The notes beneath the pieces are model-generated. The model ran no database searches. It was not told where the DNA came from and worked only from the letters and a program-made list of their open reading frames with translations. This document shows, piece by piece, positions 33,501 through 43,313 of a DNA stretch of 64,000 bases. Each line of letters opens with the position of its first letter. Positions within the stretch are counted from its first letter, which is position 1. The translations under genes were made by a program, and so were the position numbers. This DNA comes from Astropecten irregularis (lineage: Eukaryota > Echinodermata > Asteroidea > Paxillosida > Astropectinidae): positions 6,944,001 through 7,008,000 of the forward strand of contig OZ020254.1 of the NCBI GenBank assembly GCA_963971285.1. Reading direction: 5' to 3'.

Positions 33501-36500
33501 AACTCCCAGAAGACATTGGCAAGCTGATGGCTAAACATCAGGCCAAGCGTCAACTTCTACAAGTAATCTGCACGAAGTAAGTAAAGTTAGTAAAAGACGT
33601 AAAAAATGAACTCACCGATATTCCAGTTGAATTCAGTCATATTTCGTAGTACGACGCAGAAGAGCAGAATCATGTAATGGTATCTCTCCCTCACATCTGC
33701 AAGGAATTTAGATTCATTGGTTCAATTCGGGTCATTGATGAAAAAATCTTGAAAATACCAAGTAACAAGGGAAGTTTACAAGATTTAATTCTTGTAACCG
33801 TTGTAAGACCTTGGCATCCTTCCGTCTTCGAGAGACGATGATGTAACACCAGGAGTGGAAAGGGGGTCAATCAGCACTTTCGAGAGTGGCTGAAGAGTCC
33901 AATTTTTGAGTGGCAGTCTCTGTCACACCTGCTGCAAACAAACAACGAAGCAAGCTGATGTTGCTGTTGTTTCTCCTTCCTCCTGGTCCGCTTGGCCATC
34001 AAGTTCTTGTTTCTGACCACCTCGGCTTCCTTGACACCAATCTTGACAGTGTGTTTATAGTAGGAAAATGTTACCTTCAAAGTTACTTCTTAGCCAAAAC
34101 ACTTGATACTCACCACTGCAAGACATCTGGTAAAGGTTGTACTTCTCAAACTTCTTGAAGACACTCCCCTTCAGTTCAACAAACTATCAGCAAAGGAGCA
34201 CGGGGAAAGAAGACAGTTAATCCCTCATGACAACGTCAGAGAGACGTTCAAGAGAACAACAGAAAAACATTCCTAAATTTACTAGATCATCAAAATAACT
34301 CCTGAATCTTTTTCTCGAATCTTACAACTCAAAAGAGAAGACGGCCAGAATTGTTCTCCCTATTGAAGGATATTATGAATACATGTAAGAGTTTTTCAAC
34401 ACATGGATGATTGTGGATGATTTGCATGAAAAAGGTACGATTTTTATTAGGGACACCGGACACGTTTAATTTGTTCAACGCACAGGATCCCAAATCTGAG
34501 GATCCAAATTCCATGTAGGACACGCTAAAATGGGATGCGGATCAGTAGGATCTGTGATCTTGTGCATGAAACACACAGGCCCTAGTATTTTTCAGCTACA
34601 TGTCCCTTAAATGGAACACAGAGATGTTGAGTGGAAGGGAAGAGAAATGTTGGGAGTGGGAAGGAAAAGAAGAAGGAGAGTGGGGAAGGGGAAGAGAGGG
34701 GAAATGTCACACTAGAAGACTGAGACAAATTCAGACATGGCCTTCCAGTAATCCAAGAATCTAAACAGTTTTTTATGATTTGTAGTCTCTACAATAATAT
34801 GTAAAATGCTTTTAAGTATCTCCCAAACTATCTTCAAATGAGTTTAATAAGGAGCCAGTAGAAAGTGACATATACAGACCGGAGTCCAGGGGCCAATTTC
34901 ATAGTGCTGCTTAGCACAATAAATTGCTTAGCACAAAAATAGCTTGCCCCAAAAAACAAACCGCCATTGAAAAATTCCATTTGATATTCATGGTCAGCCA
35001 ACAACAGCCAAAGAACAATTGCAAGTACTTACACAAGACACAGAAATTTGGTTGATAATCCTGTTTTTACTAAGACAGAAATGTAATGCTTAGCGACTTT
35101 TGGTGCTAAGCAGCTCTATGAAATTGGCACAGGCTATAGGGCTCCATGGGATTAGGCAGGACTTACATTATTAGACATCATGATAGTCAGCAGAGCCTTG
35201 CTGTGTGAATTGAAGGCTACGTTGAGAGTGGTGGCTTGCAGCAGAACCAATATTGCATGAAAGACTAGCTAGGGTTAAGGAAGACAACCAATTCAGCTTG
35301 ACCAACTGAGTCTGTTATTAGAATGTCATGCATAGCAATTTCCATTTAGCAATGGATTTGGGCTTTAGCAATGATCGTAAACGTTAGTGAAAGCAGCCCC
35401 AGCATCCTGCATATCACAATACAATATACAATATCACCATAGTAATTCGTTTTGTGACATCACACATAATTTACCAATTAAGATCAATTTACATTTAAAG
35501 GTATGATACATGAATGGTAAAGGTCACAGAACAGCACACACACTTTGTCTGATCAAACATGTAGATTAAATAATAAATTTGTGAAAATGTTAGCTTAATC
35601 CAACATCTAAGTCACAAGAAAATAGCAAAAACCTGACTCAATTTTTATATAAAACAAAGAAAATGGTTTTGATCAATACCCCAAGATCAAAACTGTTTTC
35701 GATCTTTGTTTTCCTTTTTCCTGGATAAATACAGCATTTCAGGCGTAAATTTTTTAGTGGTATGTTTCTTCCAGCACCATCTTCATACCTTAAAAGTTAT
35801 ACGTAAATCTGTGAACATTTCTGTTTGGGTATCATACCAATCCTATAGTGTACCTTTGAGATTAATCTGAGTGCCTTGTGAAATGGAAACCCTGAAACCC
35901 TTCCAACACCCCTGTCAGTTGGAACTAAACAATGATCAGAAGGTATGTGTCTCTTGGGAGGAATATTGAGTCAAGGATACAGACATAGATGATAGCCATG
36001 ATCAAATGAGGCAGGATTCCCAGGTGTTCCCGTTTCTTGTCCCGGGGTTCAGTGGCCGTCCAGAACAGCGTGTCCAGGATGTCTTGTCCAAACGATGAAA
36101 ACAGTCGGTCAGCGACCTGTTCAATAAAAGGTAATATCATACTTTGGGTTTTATCAAATAAATACAGATTCATGGGCAAAAATATCAAGGGTACAGTAAC
36201 AGTCATCTGTAAAAATGTCAGTCCCATACGGTGCCCACTTTTTGAGAAAACGGTGAAAAACGGCCACAGTATTTCTAATAAGTCATTTCTCTTTTATTTT
36301 TGATCTTTTAAAAGATCAAAAAGATTTTCGGTCGTTGCTTTACTCATTTCTGGATAAATACACCATTTCAGGCGGAAACATTTTAACAGTACGTTTCTAC
36401 CACCACCATCTTCATACCCTTTAAGTTATACATAAATCTGTCATTACCAAAATATGATACTACCTTTAAGCACCAAAGACAATGGCACATACAATCAGTA

Positions 36501-39491
36501 CATGCCAGCCAAAGCTCCTTGTGGATGTTATGCTCATCAAACAATGGCCAAATACAAGTCAAAAGCAGTAAACATCACATGAAAATTTGGTTGGTAATCC
36601 TGCTTGATCACGGAAGAGTTCTCATGCTTAAGCAATTTCTGTGCTTCAGCAGATGGAATTGACCCCCAGATCTTTAAGAGAAGTCTGGCACCTCACCTCC
36701 AGCATGTTGTAGATGATGTACAACTTAATGACTGCCTGGCCACGGACTAGATGGTACATCATGGACACATCCACAAATTGCAGGAGCCAGGTGCAGACAA
36801 TTAGAATAATCACTTTGAAGATGTCGCAGATCTGGGCTGGCTCAAGCCTCCTCCCTCTGTACACAAAAAAATCAAAATTTGTGATTTTGTGAACAAAATT
36901 TTCAATTTACCGTCTGCAAAAAAACACAGAAACCCAATCACTACTAACATTAGATAAACAAGGAATATATTAAAACTGGTTACTTTCATTTGCTTAAGAA
37001 CACTTTTTGTGTTCAGTATTACAGGAGTCCTTAAAGGTAATATCATACTTTGATTATTGTCACAGAAATGCAGATGAATGGTCACAAATATCAAGGAAGA
37101 TACAGTAACAGTCATCTGTGAAAATTTAAGTTCTACACGGTGCACACATTTTGAGAAGACATCAAGAAAAGGCCACAGGATTTCATAAGTCTTTTCTTGT
37201 TTATTTGTTTAATCTTTAAAAGATCAAAAACAATTTTTTTTTCTACCACCACCATCTTCATACCCTGTAAGTTATAGGTGAATATGTAAATATTTCTGTT
37301 TTGGTTTCTTTCCAAAGTATGATACTACCTTTAATTGATTTGACATACAGAGCCAGTCTTATGAAAAACATTTCTACTCATTATAAAGGTTTGTCTCAGT
37401 GGCTACATAAATGACAAGCTGCTCTGGCTGGATGAATAAATTCCATTATACTAGTGTCACTATATAAGCACACTAGTGACCTTTGATACATAGTCTTTGA
37501 CCAGTGTTTGAACTTTGCCCTCTGACCTTCGGATCATGCAGGGGTTTGTGAGGAGACGGAACAAGGCCATGATGACACGGAGAGGCAGGAAGGTGAAGAC
37601 GAAGAGGAAGGCATCCATACAGAGGAAGAAGCCATACGTCATCATCTGAGACGGGGAAAAGAAAAGAAGACAGTTGCATTAATACACTGCTATACACATG
37701 TAGCAATCATCCTTGGCTCCCAATTTCTGTGTACACAAGATACCAAATGCCACATCACAGGTGGCTTAAAATCACAATACAGATGACCACTATGGTGGAC
37801 AATGTCTGTGGATGCTGCTGCTACAGTTGCACTATTTGGAAGATATAGCTCATAGTCCATGGGCTTGGTAAAGAGCCACGCCATGCACTGTGTGTATGAG
37901 GCATATAAAGGCAAGGCATGAGTTGATGTGCATCTACAATATATCACATTAGACAAGGCCTACCTTTTCAAGTTCCTTTGGTACACGTATGAATGTGTAG
38001 ACACGCTGCCTCTTCAAAGCGTAACGTGCTTCATCGTGTTCAAGCAGGTAGCCCCTTGTCAGCTCAGCACTGAAGTACCTCCATAATGAAAGATCTGCAA
38101 AGGTAATAGCCAAGTAAAGTCATAAGCCATGGAGGCTGATACAGTACATTGACCCTGGGTGGCAAGTGCGTTAGGCACTCGCCTCTCACCAATGTGTCCC
38201 GGGTTCGAATCCGGGTCATATGTGAGTAGAGTTGTGCGTTGGTTCTCTCCTATGCTACGAGGGTTTTTCTCCAGGTGATCCGGTTTTCCTCCCTCCACAA
38301 AAATCAAACACTTTCGATCTCAGGCTGTACTCTGTGATCATATATGGGTTGATGTGGCTGGCAGCCAAGGGCGCCCATGAAAGCCTGCTACTCGATCACG
38401 TTGAAGTCGCATCCTTCGTAAATCAGCACCCCAGCTGCCAGTAAGGATGATAAGCCTCCCAAATTATTATTATTATTATTATCAAGGTAGTATCATACTT
38501 TGGTAGCATGCCAAAACAGAATTCTTCACAGATTAACCTATTTACAGGGTACATGTATAAAGATGGTGATGGTAGAAACATACCGTTAAAATTGTTCTGC
38601 CTGAAATGCTGTATTTATCCAGAAAAGAGTAAAACCAGTGACCAAAATTATTTTTGATCTTTTAAAGATCAAAAATAAAAGAGAAAAGATTTAAGAAATT
38701 CTGTGGCCGTTTTTCACCGTTTTCTCAAAAAGTGGGCAACGTATGAATTTTCACAGTAACTGTTACTGTATCTTCCTTGAAATGATATGTGCGCACATGA
38801 ATATGTATTTCTTTGACAAAAACCAAAGTATAATATTAATAGGCTTATTACCTTAAAAGCTTCTAAACTTTACAAAGAATGTCCGACAATTCTGTTTGAT
38901 CTCCTTGCAATCCCACTTCAATTCACATTCAAACCTTATGTATACGTTGCATACGTTGACTTATCACAGTCACTTAGACATTAAGACTGGGAATCAGGGG
39001 CCATTTCACGGTGCTGCTTAGCACAACAATTTGCTAAGGCTAAGAATGACATTTCTGTCTTAATAATAATAAAAACAGGGCAATAATGTAAAGTCAGTGG
39101 AGTGTGTCTGCGTAGCTGGCTACGAGGTGGGAGAGGAGAGTGGCGTGGTATTCTGCAATTGTGCCCTTTCCTCTGTACAGCCTGTAGTAAGTGTAACCAT
39201 GAAAATGATGAAGGAATGAAAACTGGCACTGCGCGAAAAATGGTAGCCCAACGTGACGAGTAGGCCTAACGTTACAAAAAGAACCTTGAATGATTTATTT
39301 ATTGGCGTGTCATGTTTACCTTTCTCTTCCGCCGGGGAAGCGTCCCCGGCCTCTGAAAACTGCCCAACTGTTTCCGGGGGCTGGAGCAGTTCTGTCCTCG
39401 ATTCCTTCGTAAATTCTGCGCTTTCAGGCGGGCTTTCCGACTCCGCATCGCCAGAATTCGAGGGTTCACTTTGACCACTGATCGCTGCCAT
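30582..39491 (-). CDS. TAPT1: TAPT1, transmembrane anterior posterior transformation protein 1 homologue, 12 exons, 561 aa
   Basis: This is a polytopic membrane protein (TAPT1/Emp65 family; yeast Emp65 and its partner Slp1 work in the ER). Vertebrate TAPT1 is linked to axial skeletal patterning and the ciliary base. Exons on the minus strand: 39491-39320, 38094-37964, 37645-37527, 36856-36697, 36116-35981, 35264-35167, 34183-34114, 33696-33616, 33275-33166, 32624-32565, 32093-31948, 30984-30582 (stop TAA); 1686 nt, phases close. Recognised conserved stretches are YGFFLCMDAFLFVFTFLP, VDVSMMYHLVRGQAVIKLYI, VADRLFSSFGQDILD, LQATTLNVAFNSHSK, VKHAFITKFN, LVARRMGFIPLPLA and the terminal EIDRYTLCSNRIV. 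Hydrophobic segments lie near residues 103-130, 155-182, 225-255, 298-315, 325-350 and 388-427. The N-terminal 57 residues and the Ser/Thr/Pro-rich tail (about 445-545) are low complexity. The length is close to the vertebrate protein (about 565 aa). Confidence 0.93.
31087..31446 (+). mobile_element. tRNA-derived SINE with conserved body and ATT tail
   Basis: A tRNA-like head (TGGCCTAGTGGTCTGGCG, GGGTTCAAAACTAGC) is followed by the body motif CACCCAGGTGTAAATGGGTA and ends in AAATTATTATTATCATTAT. The body motif is one I recall from sea urchin and other marine invertebrate SINEs. It lies in TAPT1 intron 11. Confidence 0.75.
32212..32462. mobile_element. GGGGCCAATTTCA-end MITE, best copy
   Basis: 251 bp with near-perfect long termini, GGGGCCAATTTCATAGAGCT and its complement, continuing GCTTAAGCA. 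It lies in TAPT1 intron 10. Other copies: 34889-35130, 53263-53485, 60596-60903, 63159-63407; fragments near 36470-36669 and 38997-39060. Confidence 0.9.
34450..34583. mobile_element. CCTGTTTGTTTAA-end MITE, diverged copy
   Basis: It shares CACAGGATCCCAAATCTGAG, CGGATCAGTAGGATCTGTGA and ACACACAGGCCC with copies at 18089 and 45407. The left end is eroded. It lies in TAPT1 intron 6. Confidence 0.65.
34889..35130. mobile_element. GGGGCCAATTTCA-end MITE
   Basis: 242 bp in TAPT1 intron 6, with termini GGGGCCAATTTCATAGTGCT and AGCAGCTCTATGAAATTGGC. It ends 36 bp from the end of exon 6. Confidence 0.85.
35499..35855. mobile_element. TTAA MITE family B
   Basis: It follows TTAA (35495-35498) with AGGTATGATACATGAATGGT and ends ATAGTGTACCT. 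The internal right half matches family A (CTGGATAAATACA, ACCATCTTCATACC), while the left half differs, so A and B are sister families. It lies in TAPT1 intron 5. Confidence 0.75.
36129..36465. mobile_element. TTAA MITE family A abutting TAPT1 exon 5 acceptor
   Basis: 337-bp copy, right flank TTAA, left flank TAAA. On the minus strand it ends 12 nt before the exon 5 boundary (36116), so its terminal ATTACCT supplies part of the 3' splice-site pyrimidine/branch region. Confidence 0.85.
37035..37330. mobile_element. TTAA MITE family A, exact TTAA flanks
   Basis: 296 bp with TTAA at 37031-37034 and 37331-37334 and termini AGGTAATATCATACTTTG / CAAAGTATGATACTACCT. It lies in TAPT1 intron 3. Confidence 0.88.
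38150..38483 (+). mobile_element. tRNA-derived SINE with ATT-repeat tail
   Basis: The head has a perfect T-arm (CCCGG GTTCGAAT CCGGG) and A-box TGGCAAGTGCGTTAGGCA. The body carries CTCCAGGTGATCCGGTTTTC and the tail is AAATTATTATTATTATTATT. It lies in TAPT1 intron 1, with a family A MITE directly at its tail. Confidence 0.8.
38485..38853. mobile_element. TTAA MITE family A, inserted at SINE tail
   Basis: Opposite orientation to the copy at 36129. The left flank is ATCA, and the right end is disturbed (ATTAATAGGCTTATTACCTTAA), suggesting a small insertion in the terminus. Confidence 0.75.
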
Positions 39492-39647
39492 ATTGAGTCT
39501 TGCCTGCTAAAAATAGAATCGCACAGCGCCCTCTAAGTTTGTCTCAGGAAAATTTCATGGAATACGTCCCCCCCCCCCCCCCCCCGAATCATTGTTCGTT
39601 TGGCAGTCCGAGAAGAACGAACAATACAAAGATGATTGATTTGGGAC

Positions 39648-40507
39648 CAGCGGCGTAGCTACGGGGGGGCCTGGGGGGGGGGGGCACGTGCCCCCCCACA
39701 AATTCTGTGTGCCCCCCCAGGTGCCCCCCCACAAAAAATCGTGGGTATAGAAAAAAATTTAAGTGTTATCTGCAGGGTATGATAGCTATAAAGGAAATAA
39801 AAACAACTTAACAGCTTCTACTGTTCCAAAATTATATTTGTTTACTTTCAGCAAATGTTCCTGAGTCCTTAAAACTCTATAGTGAAGAAATCTGTGCATA
39901 ATTTCAGTGTAAAAATGCAATTTTCTTACGCGCTTACGGTTGCGAACTTCAAAACAGCCCATCTGCCATTTTGTCTGGTTTGGCTAGTTAGTCTGGTCCC
40001 CAGATTGAATTTCTCCCGCTCATTAGTGTTGGATTAAAAAGAAATAATGAAGTAATAATATAAATAAATGAATAAATTTATCGGAACAATTGCTTCCAAA
40101 ATAAGGCTCAGATTGCACCAGAGAATATCTAGAACCCCTGAGCTTCCAGGGCCCTTAAGCGGGCCCTGGACCCCGGCCTTAAGGCCTTCGCGCTTATCCA
40201 TGATTTTCCAGGGAGCGTGGAAATAAAATGCACCAATTCAATAGCGATGGATGCGTTTCGGGACGATCAAAGCTAGCTAATTTTGTCTTCCCCCTCTTGT
40301 TCAGCTCTTTTGGAGTCTTTCTGTTTCCCTTTTATTAATTTTTTTTTTGCTTGAAGAAAAGGTTGCCCCACGCCAGCTGGATCCGCCGCCCCCCTGCATT
40401 TCTCATATTTTGCAAATCTCCAGTTTTGAAATAATTCCGGGTGCCCCCCACAAAATTCCCAGGCCCCCCCAGTGCCCCCTGCTGAAAAAATCCTAGCTAC
40501 GCCGCTG
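39648..40507. mobile_element. 860-bp non-autonomous hAT element with perfect TSD
   Basis: Termini CAGCGGCGTAGCTA and TAGCTACGCCGCTG (14 bp, perfect) are flanked by the exact 8-bp duplication TTTGGGAC (39640-39647, 40508-40515). The interior has several GCCCCCCC runs near both ends and no transposase. It split a tRNA-like SINE. Confidence 0.9.
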
Positions 40508-40606
40508 TTTGGGACACCACCAACGTAGGGCCGGATAGCTGTGGTAGAGTACCTGTACGGTATTCAGAAGGTCGCCGGTTCGAATCCCGCTTCGATTAAT
40601 TGTTAT
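40508..40606 (+). repeat. tRNA-derived SINE, split by hAT insertion
   Basis: GGGCCGGATAGCTGTGGTAG, GGTCGCCGGTTCGAATCCCG and CTTCGATTAATTGTTATCTG resemble the minus-strand copies at 26814 and 54425. Its usual 5' leader (GAACAA...GATTGA...GGGAC) is found at 39600-39647, on the far side of the 860-bp hAT. Confidence 0.75.
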
Positions 40607-41499
40607 CTGTTCACATCAGGGTTATAGGACTTTAATTTCAGTCACTTTCCCTTTGTGGTTATTTGATGATCATTTTAATTTTGTTAGCTATAATGATCAT
40701 GCGCCTTCCATTACAAATTTGCGATCGGACCGACGTGCCACCGGGAGTATTTTCCCCATCCTAAAAAAAAAAAAAAACATATCCTGTCATTTAGTGATAT
40801 TTTTTCGGTTTTCTCACTTGGTTAATTTATTTTTAATTTGCCATGTTAGAAAAATGATCATAAACGGCATTACAGGCCTACAAGGAAAAATACTGCGCAC
40901 ACGCCGGTACGGCCAAACACAATTGGTATTTGTTGGGATACGTTTGTTTGTATTTTTCTTTTGTTTCAGACCCCCTCTACTGGCCAATGTTTAGCTAAAT
41001 TAACTTCACAAATAGAAAATCAGTAATTTAAGTTACATTTCTGATACTCTGTTTGAGCATAATTCCTCCATGGTTTGTGAAGTCAATATTTAGCTATTTG
41101 CTTATTCTATTGACTTCAATGGCTGTGTGGTGTTCATTGAGGTATTCCTTAATACCCAAACTAAATTCAATTTATTCCAATCCATTTTAAGGCAATCGAA
41201 TTAAATCCAATCCAATTTAAGAATAAGAATTCACGGAATATCGATTTCTTTCCAGCTTACGGGCTTGCGTGTGACCACGCCCCGTTCTGGATGGAAGGAT
41301 ATTAAACGAAGCACCGAAGCCTTCCGTAAATCATAAATCCATGATTATGAAAAATCAACTGAATGCTTAACAGGCTATTAATTATTATTATATTTTTTTG
41401 GTATCAAAATATAAAAATTAAAAACGAAACGATTGATAAACAAAACGCCCCGCGCCGCGAGAGATGCGATGCCTCGAAGCCTTTTGCTGACAAAAGAGG

Positions 41500-41677
41500 G
41501 CGCTGTTGAAGATGTCCTATTTGGATTGATTTGTAAACATCTGTTTAATCCTCGCCTCCATCCCTGCGATACTATACAGGACGTGAACAGTGGACGACCT
41601 TTTGAGTTTTCTTAAACCAATGCTTCGTCTTCAAGTGCTTTAAATCGTTGTGACAAGCACTCAGTGATCCAGAAGAG
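41500..41677 (+). other. Possible non-coding first exon of IDE
   Basis: The first coding exon of IDE opens directly after a splice acceptor (TTTCAG at 43262-43267), so at least one upstream exon must exist. A good donor (AAGAG|GTAACT) follows position 41677. Splicing it to 43268 keeps a frame open with no ATG, back to a TAA at 41613-41615, which would make the ATG at 43314 the first in-frame start. The left edge is a guess, and other upstream exons are possible. Confidence 0.35.
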
Positions 41678-42888
41678 GTAACTAGCAAACAGTAAATTTT
41701 AATTTATAATGCATTTTGAGCAAGTTGAGGTGACCGGTGGCGGTGGGTGATTGTGTGAAAAGTGATAGGCTAACCAGTCACCAGCCAAACGAGTAACGTA
41801 ACGTTACTTAGGCCGAGGCTGTTCTGACGCAACGTGGTAAATTAACTCGGCCTAGTGCATGGACTGGAGTACAGTCTACTGATTGTTACTTTCAGTAGGC
41901 CTCCATGCATTGCCTGTGTCTTGTGCAGGTCAGGTGTAATACAAGGCAATGGCATGGATCATACTCGTACTCATCATTCATAGCTCCATGGTTGTACATT
42001 TACGTTTATTTACGTCATACTCGTAGAAATGAAAGTAGTCTCAGGCACTAGACTAGGAATGTTGGCCTCTTAAACTGGTTCACTGTAATAAAAACATATC
42101 TGAAGTTAAATACATCTGATAATCTATCTTTGTTTATGGAAAACAATATTGTATAATTATAGAAAAAGGAGGTATTTTAGACCCATAATTGAGCACCCCA
42201 TTTTTTGCGACAAAAAACCTCGCTTACGTCACATGCAGAACACCATGCAGTAATGCGTTGTGAGCCTATTCTAGTTCTGTAGGTGACATCACAACTTATT
42301 TTTGTGTGGGTTGTTCCAAGGGGGACTTTTTCTACATGTATCGATTTTCAAACTGTTTCGTCAAAATTAAGCACTCGCATACAATTTATAAATTGATATT
42401 GTCATTAATTATGTATTAAGGAATAATTTTAAAGCACTTTCGCCACTTTCATGTAAATGTAAATTTGTACATCATCTTCAAGCCTCCCCACCGCTAGTGA
42501 TTGTTACATGTATTTCGTATCCTAGCCATGACAGTCCAAGCTTGGAGATATAAAAGGATACCTCCAGTCCATGCCCATGGTCCAAGGCAAGGGTTACGAT
42601 CATTGCATTCGCAACTATGCAATCACAGTAGTCATCAGTACAGAGCTCCTCTCCCTTTTCGCTATGCATTATAAGCAAATTGTATTAGTGATGACCAGTT
42701 GGAGCTGGACCCAGTAACTGGAGCGCTAAACTCCCTGTTTTAATTTGGGGATCGACAGTCAGTCTAGCCCCGCAGGGAATCATACTAGAGTTAGACTGTT
42801 CTTTTTAAAAGTCAATACATTAATAAACCGTTGTAAACTGCTCACCAGCAAAAATAATGACCTGAAATTTATCAAATGCTTGGAGTTA

Positions 42889-42993
42889 TTAGGAGGGCCT
42901 GACGCGTTTCGATTCTAGCCAAATCTTAAAGATCCTGCTAGGATTGAAACGCGTCAGGCCCTATCGGAACGTGTCAGGCCCTCCTGTAACTCC
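42889..42993. repeat. GGAGGGCCTGACGCG inverted-repeat element
   Basis: TTAGGAGGGCCTGACGCGTTTCGATTCTAG faces GGATTGAAACGCGTCAGGCCC, followed by a second partial unit AACGTGTCAGGCCCTCCTG. Confidence 0.7.
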
Positions 42994-43313
42994 AAGCTTT
43001 TTAAAAGTCATGTAATTATTACAGCACCCTGAAAAGTCATAGGGCGATAAGGCTCAGCAGTTGTGGACTTGTGGATAATTTCTGCCTAATGTGTGTGTAA
43101 TTATTCTATCCCTACTTGTAGACTTTTTTACGTTGCTTGATTTTGATCCACTTAGTGAGTTAACTGTCAAATAATTTTAATATCTTAGGAGAATTATACA
43201 TGGTTTGTTTTTAAAAAGCAGAAATATTTGGTAAAAGAAAGAGTGCTTTTTTTCTTCATCATTTCAGTCGGAGAGTTTTGTCATCCATATCGTCATCTCA
43301 TTCAGCCAGCAGA

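Larger units (their letters stand above)
39492..43267. other. TAPT1/IDE divergent intergenic region and IDE upstream intron
   Basis: It contains both promoters. The part next to TAPT1 holds a poly(C) run (near 39569-39585) and an 860-bp hAT element inside a SINE. About 40620-42850 has no recognised repeat apart from the candidate IDE first exon at 41500-41677. An inverted-repeat element (42889-42993) follows. Confidence 0.55.

Noticed and set aside
41433-41615. 60-codon open frame upstream of IDE
   Set aside because: No homology and no codon-use signal; at most it overlaps a non-coding first exon.
43278-43313. Upstream TTG as the IDE start
   Set aside because: There is no ATG there; the ATG at 43314 aligns with the short form of human IDE.
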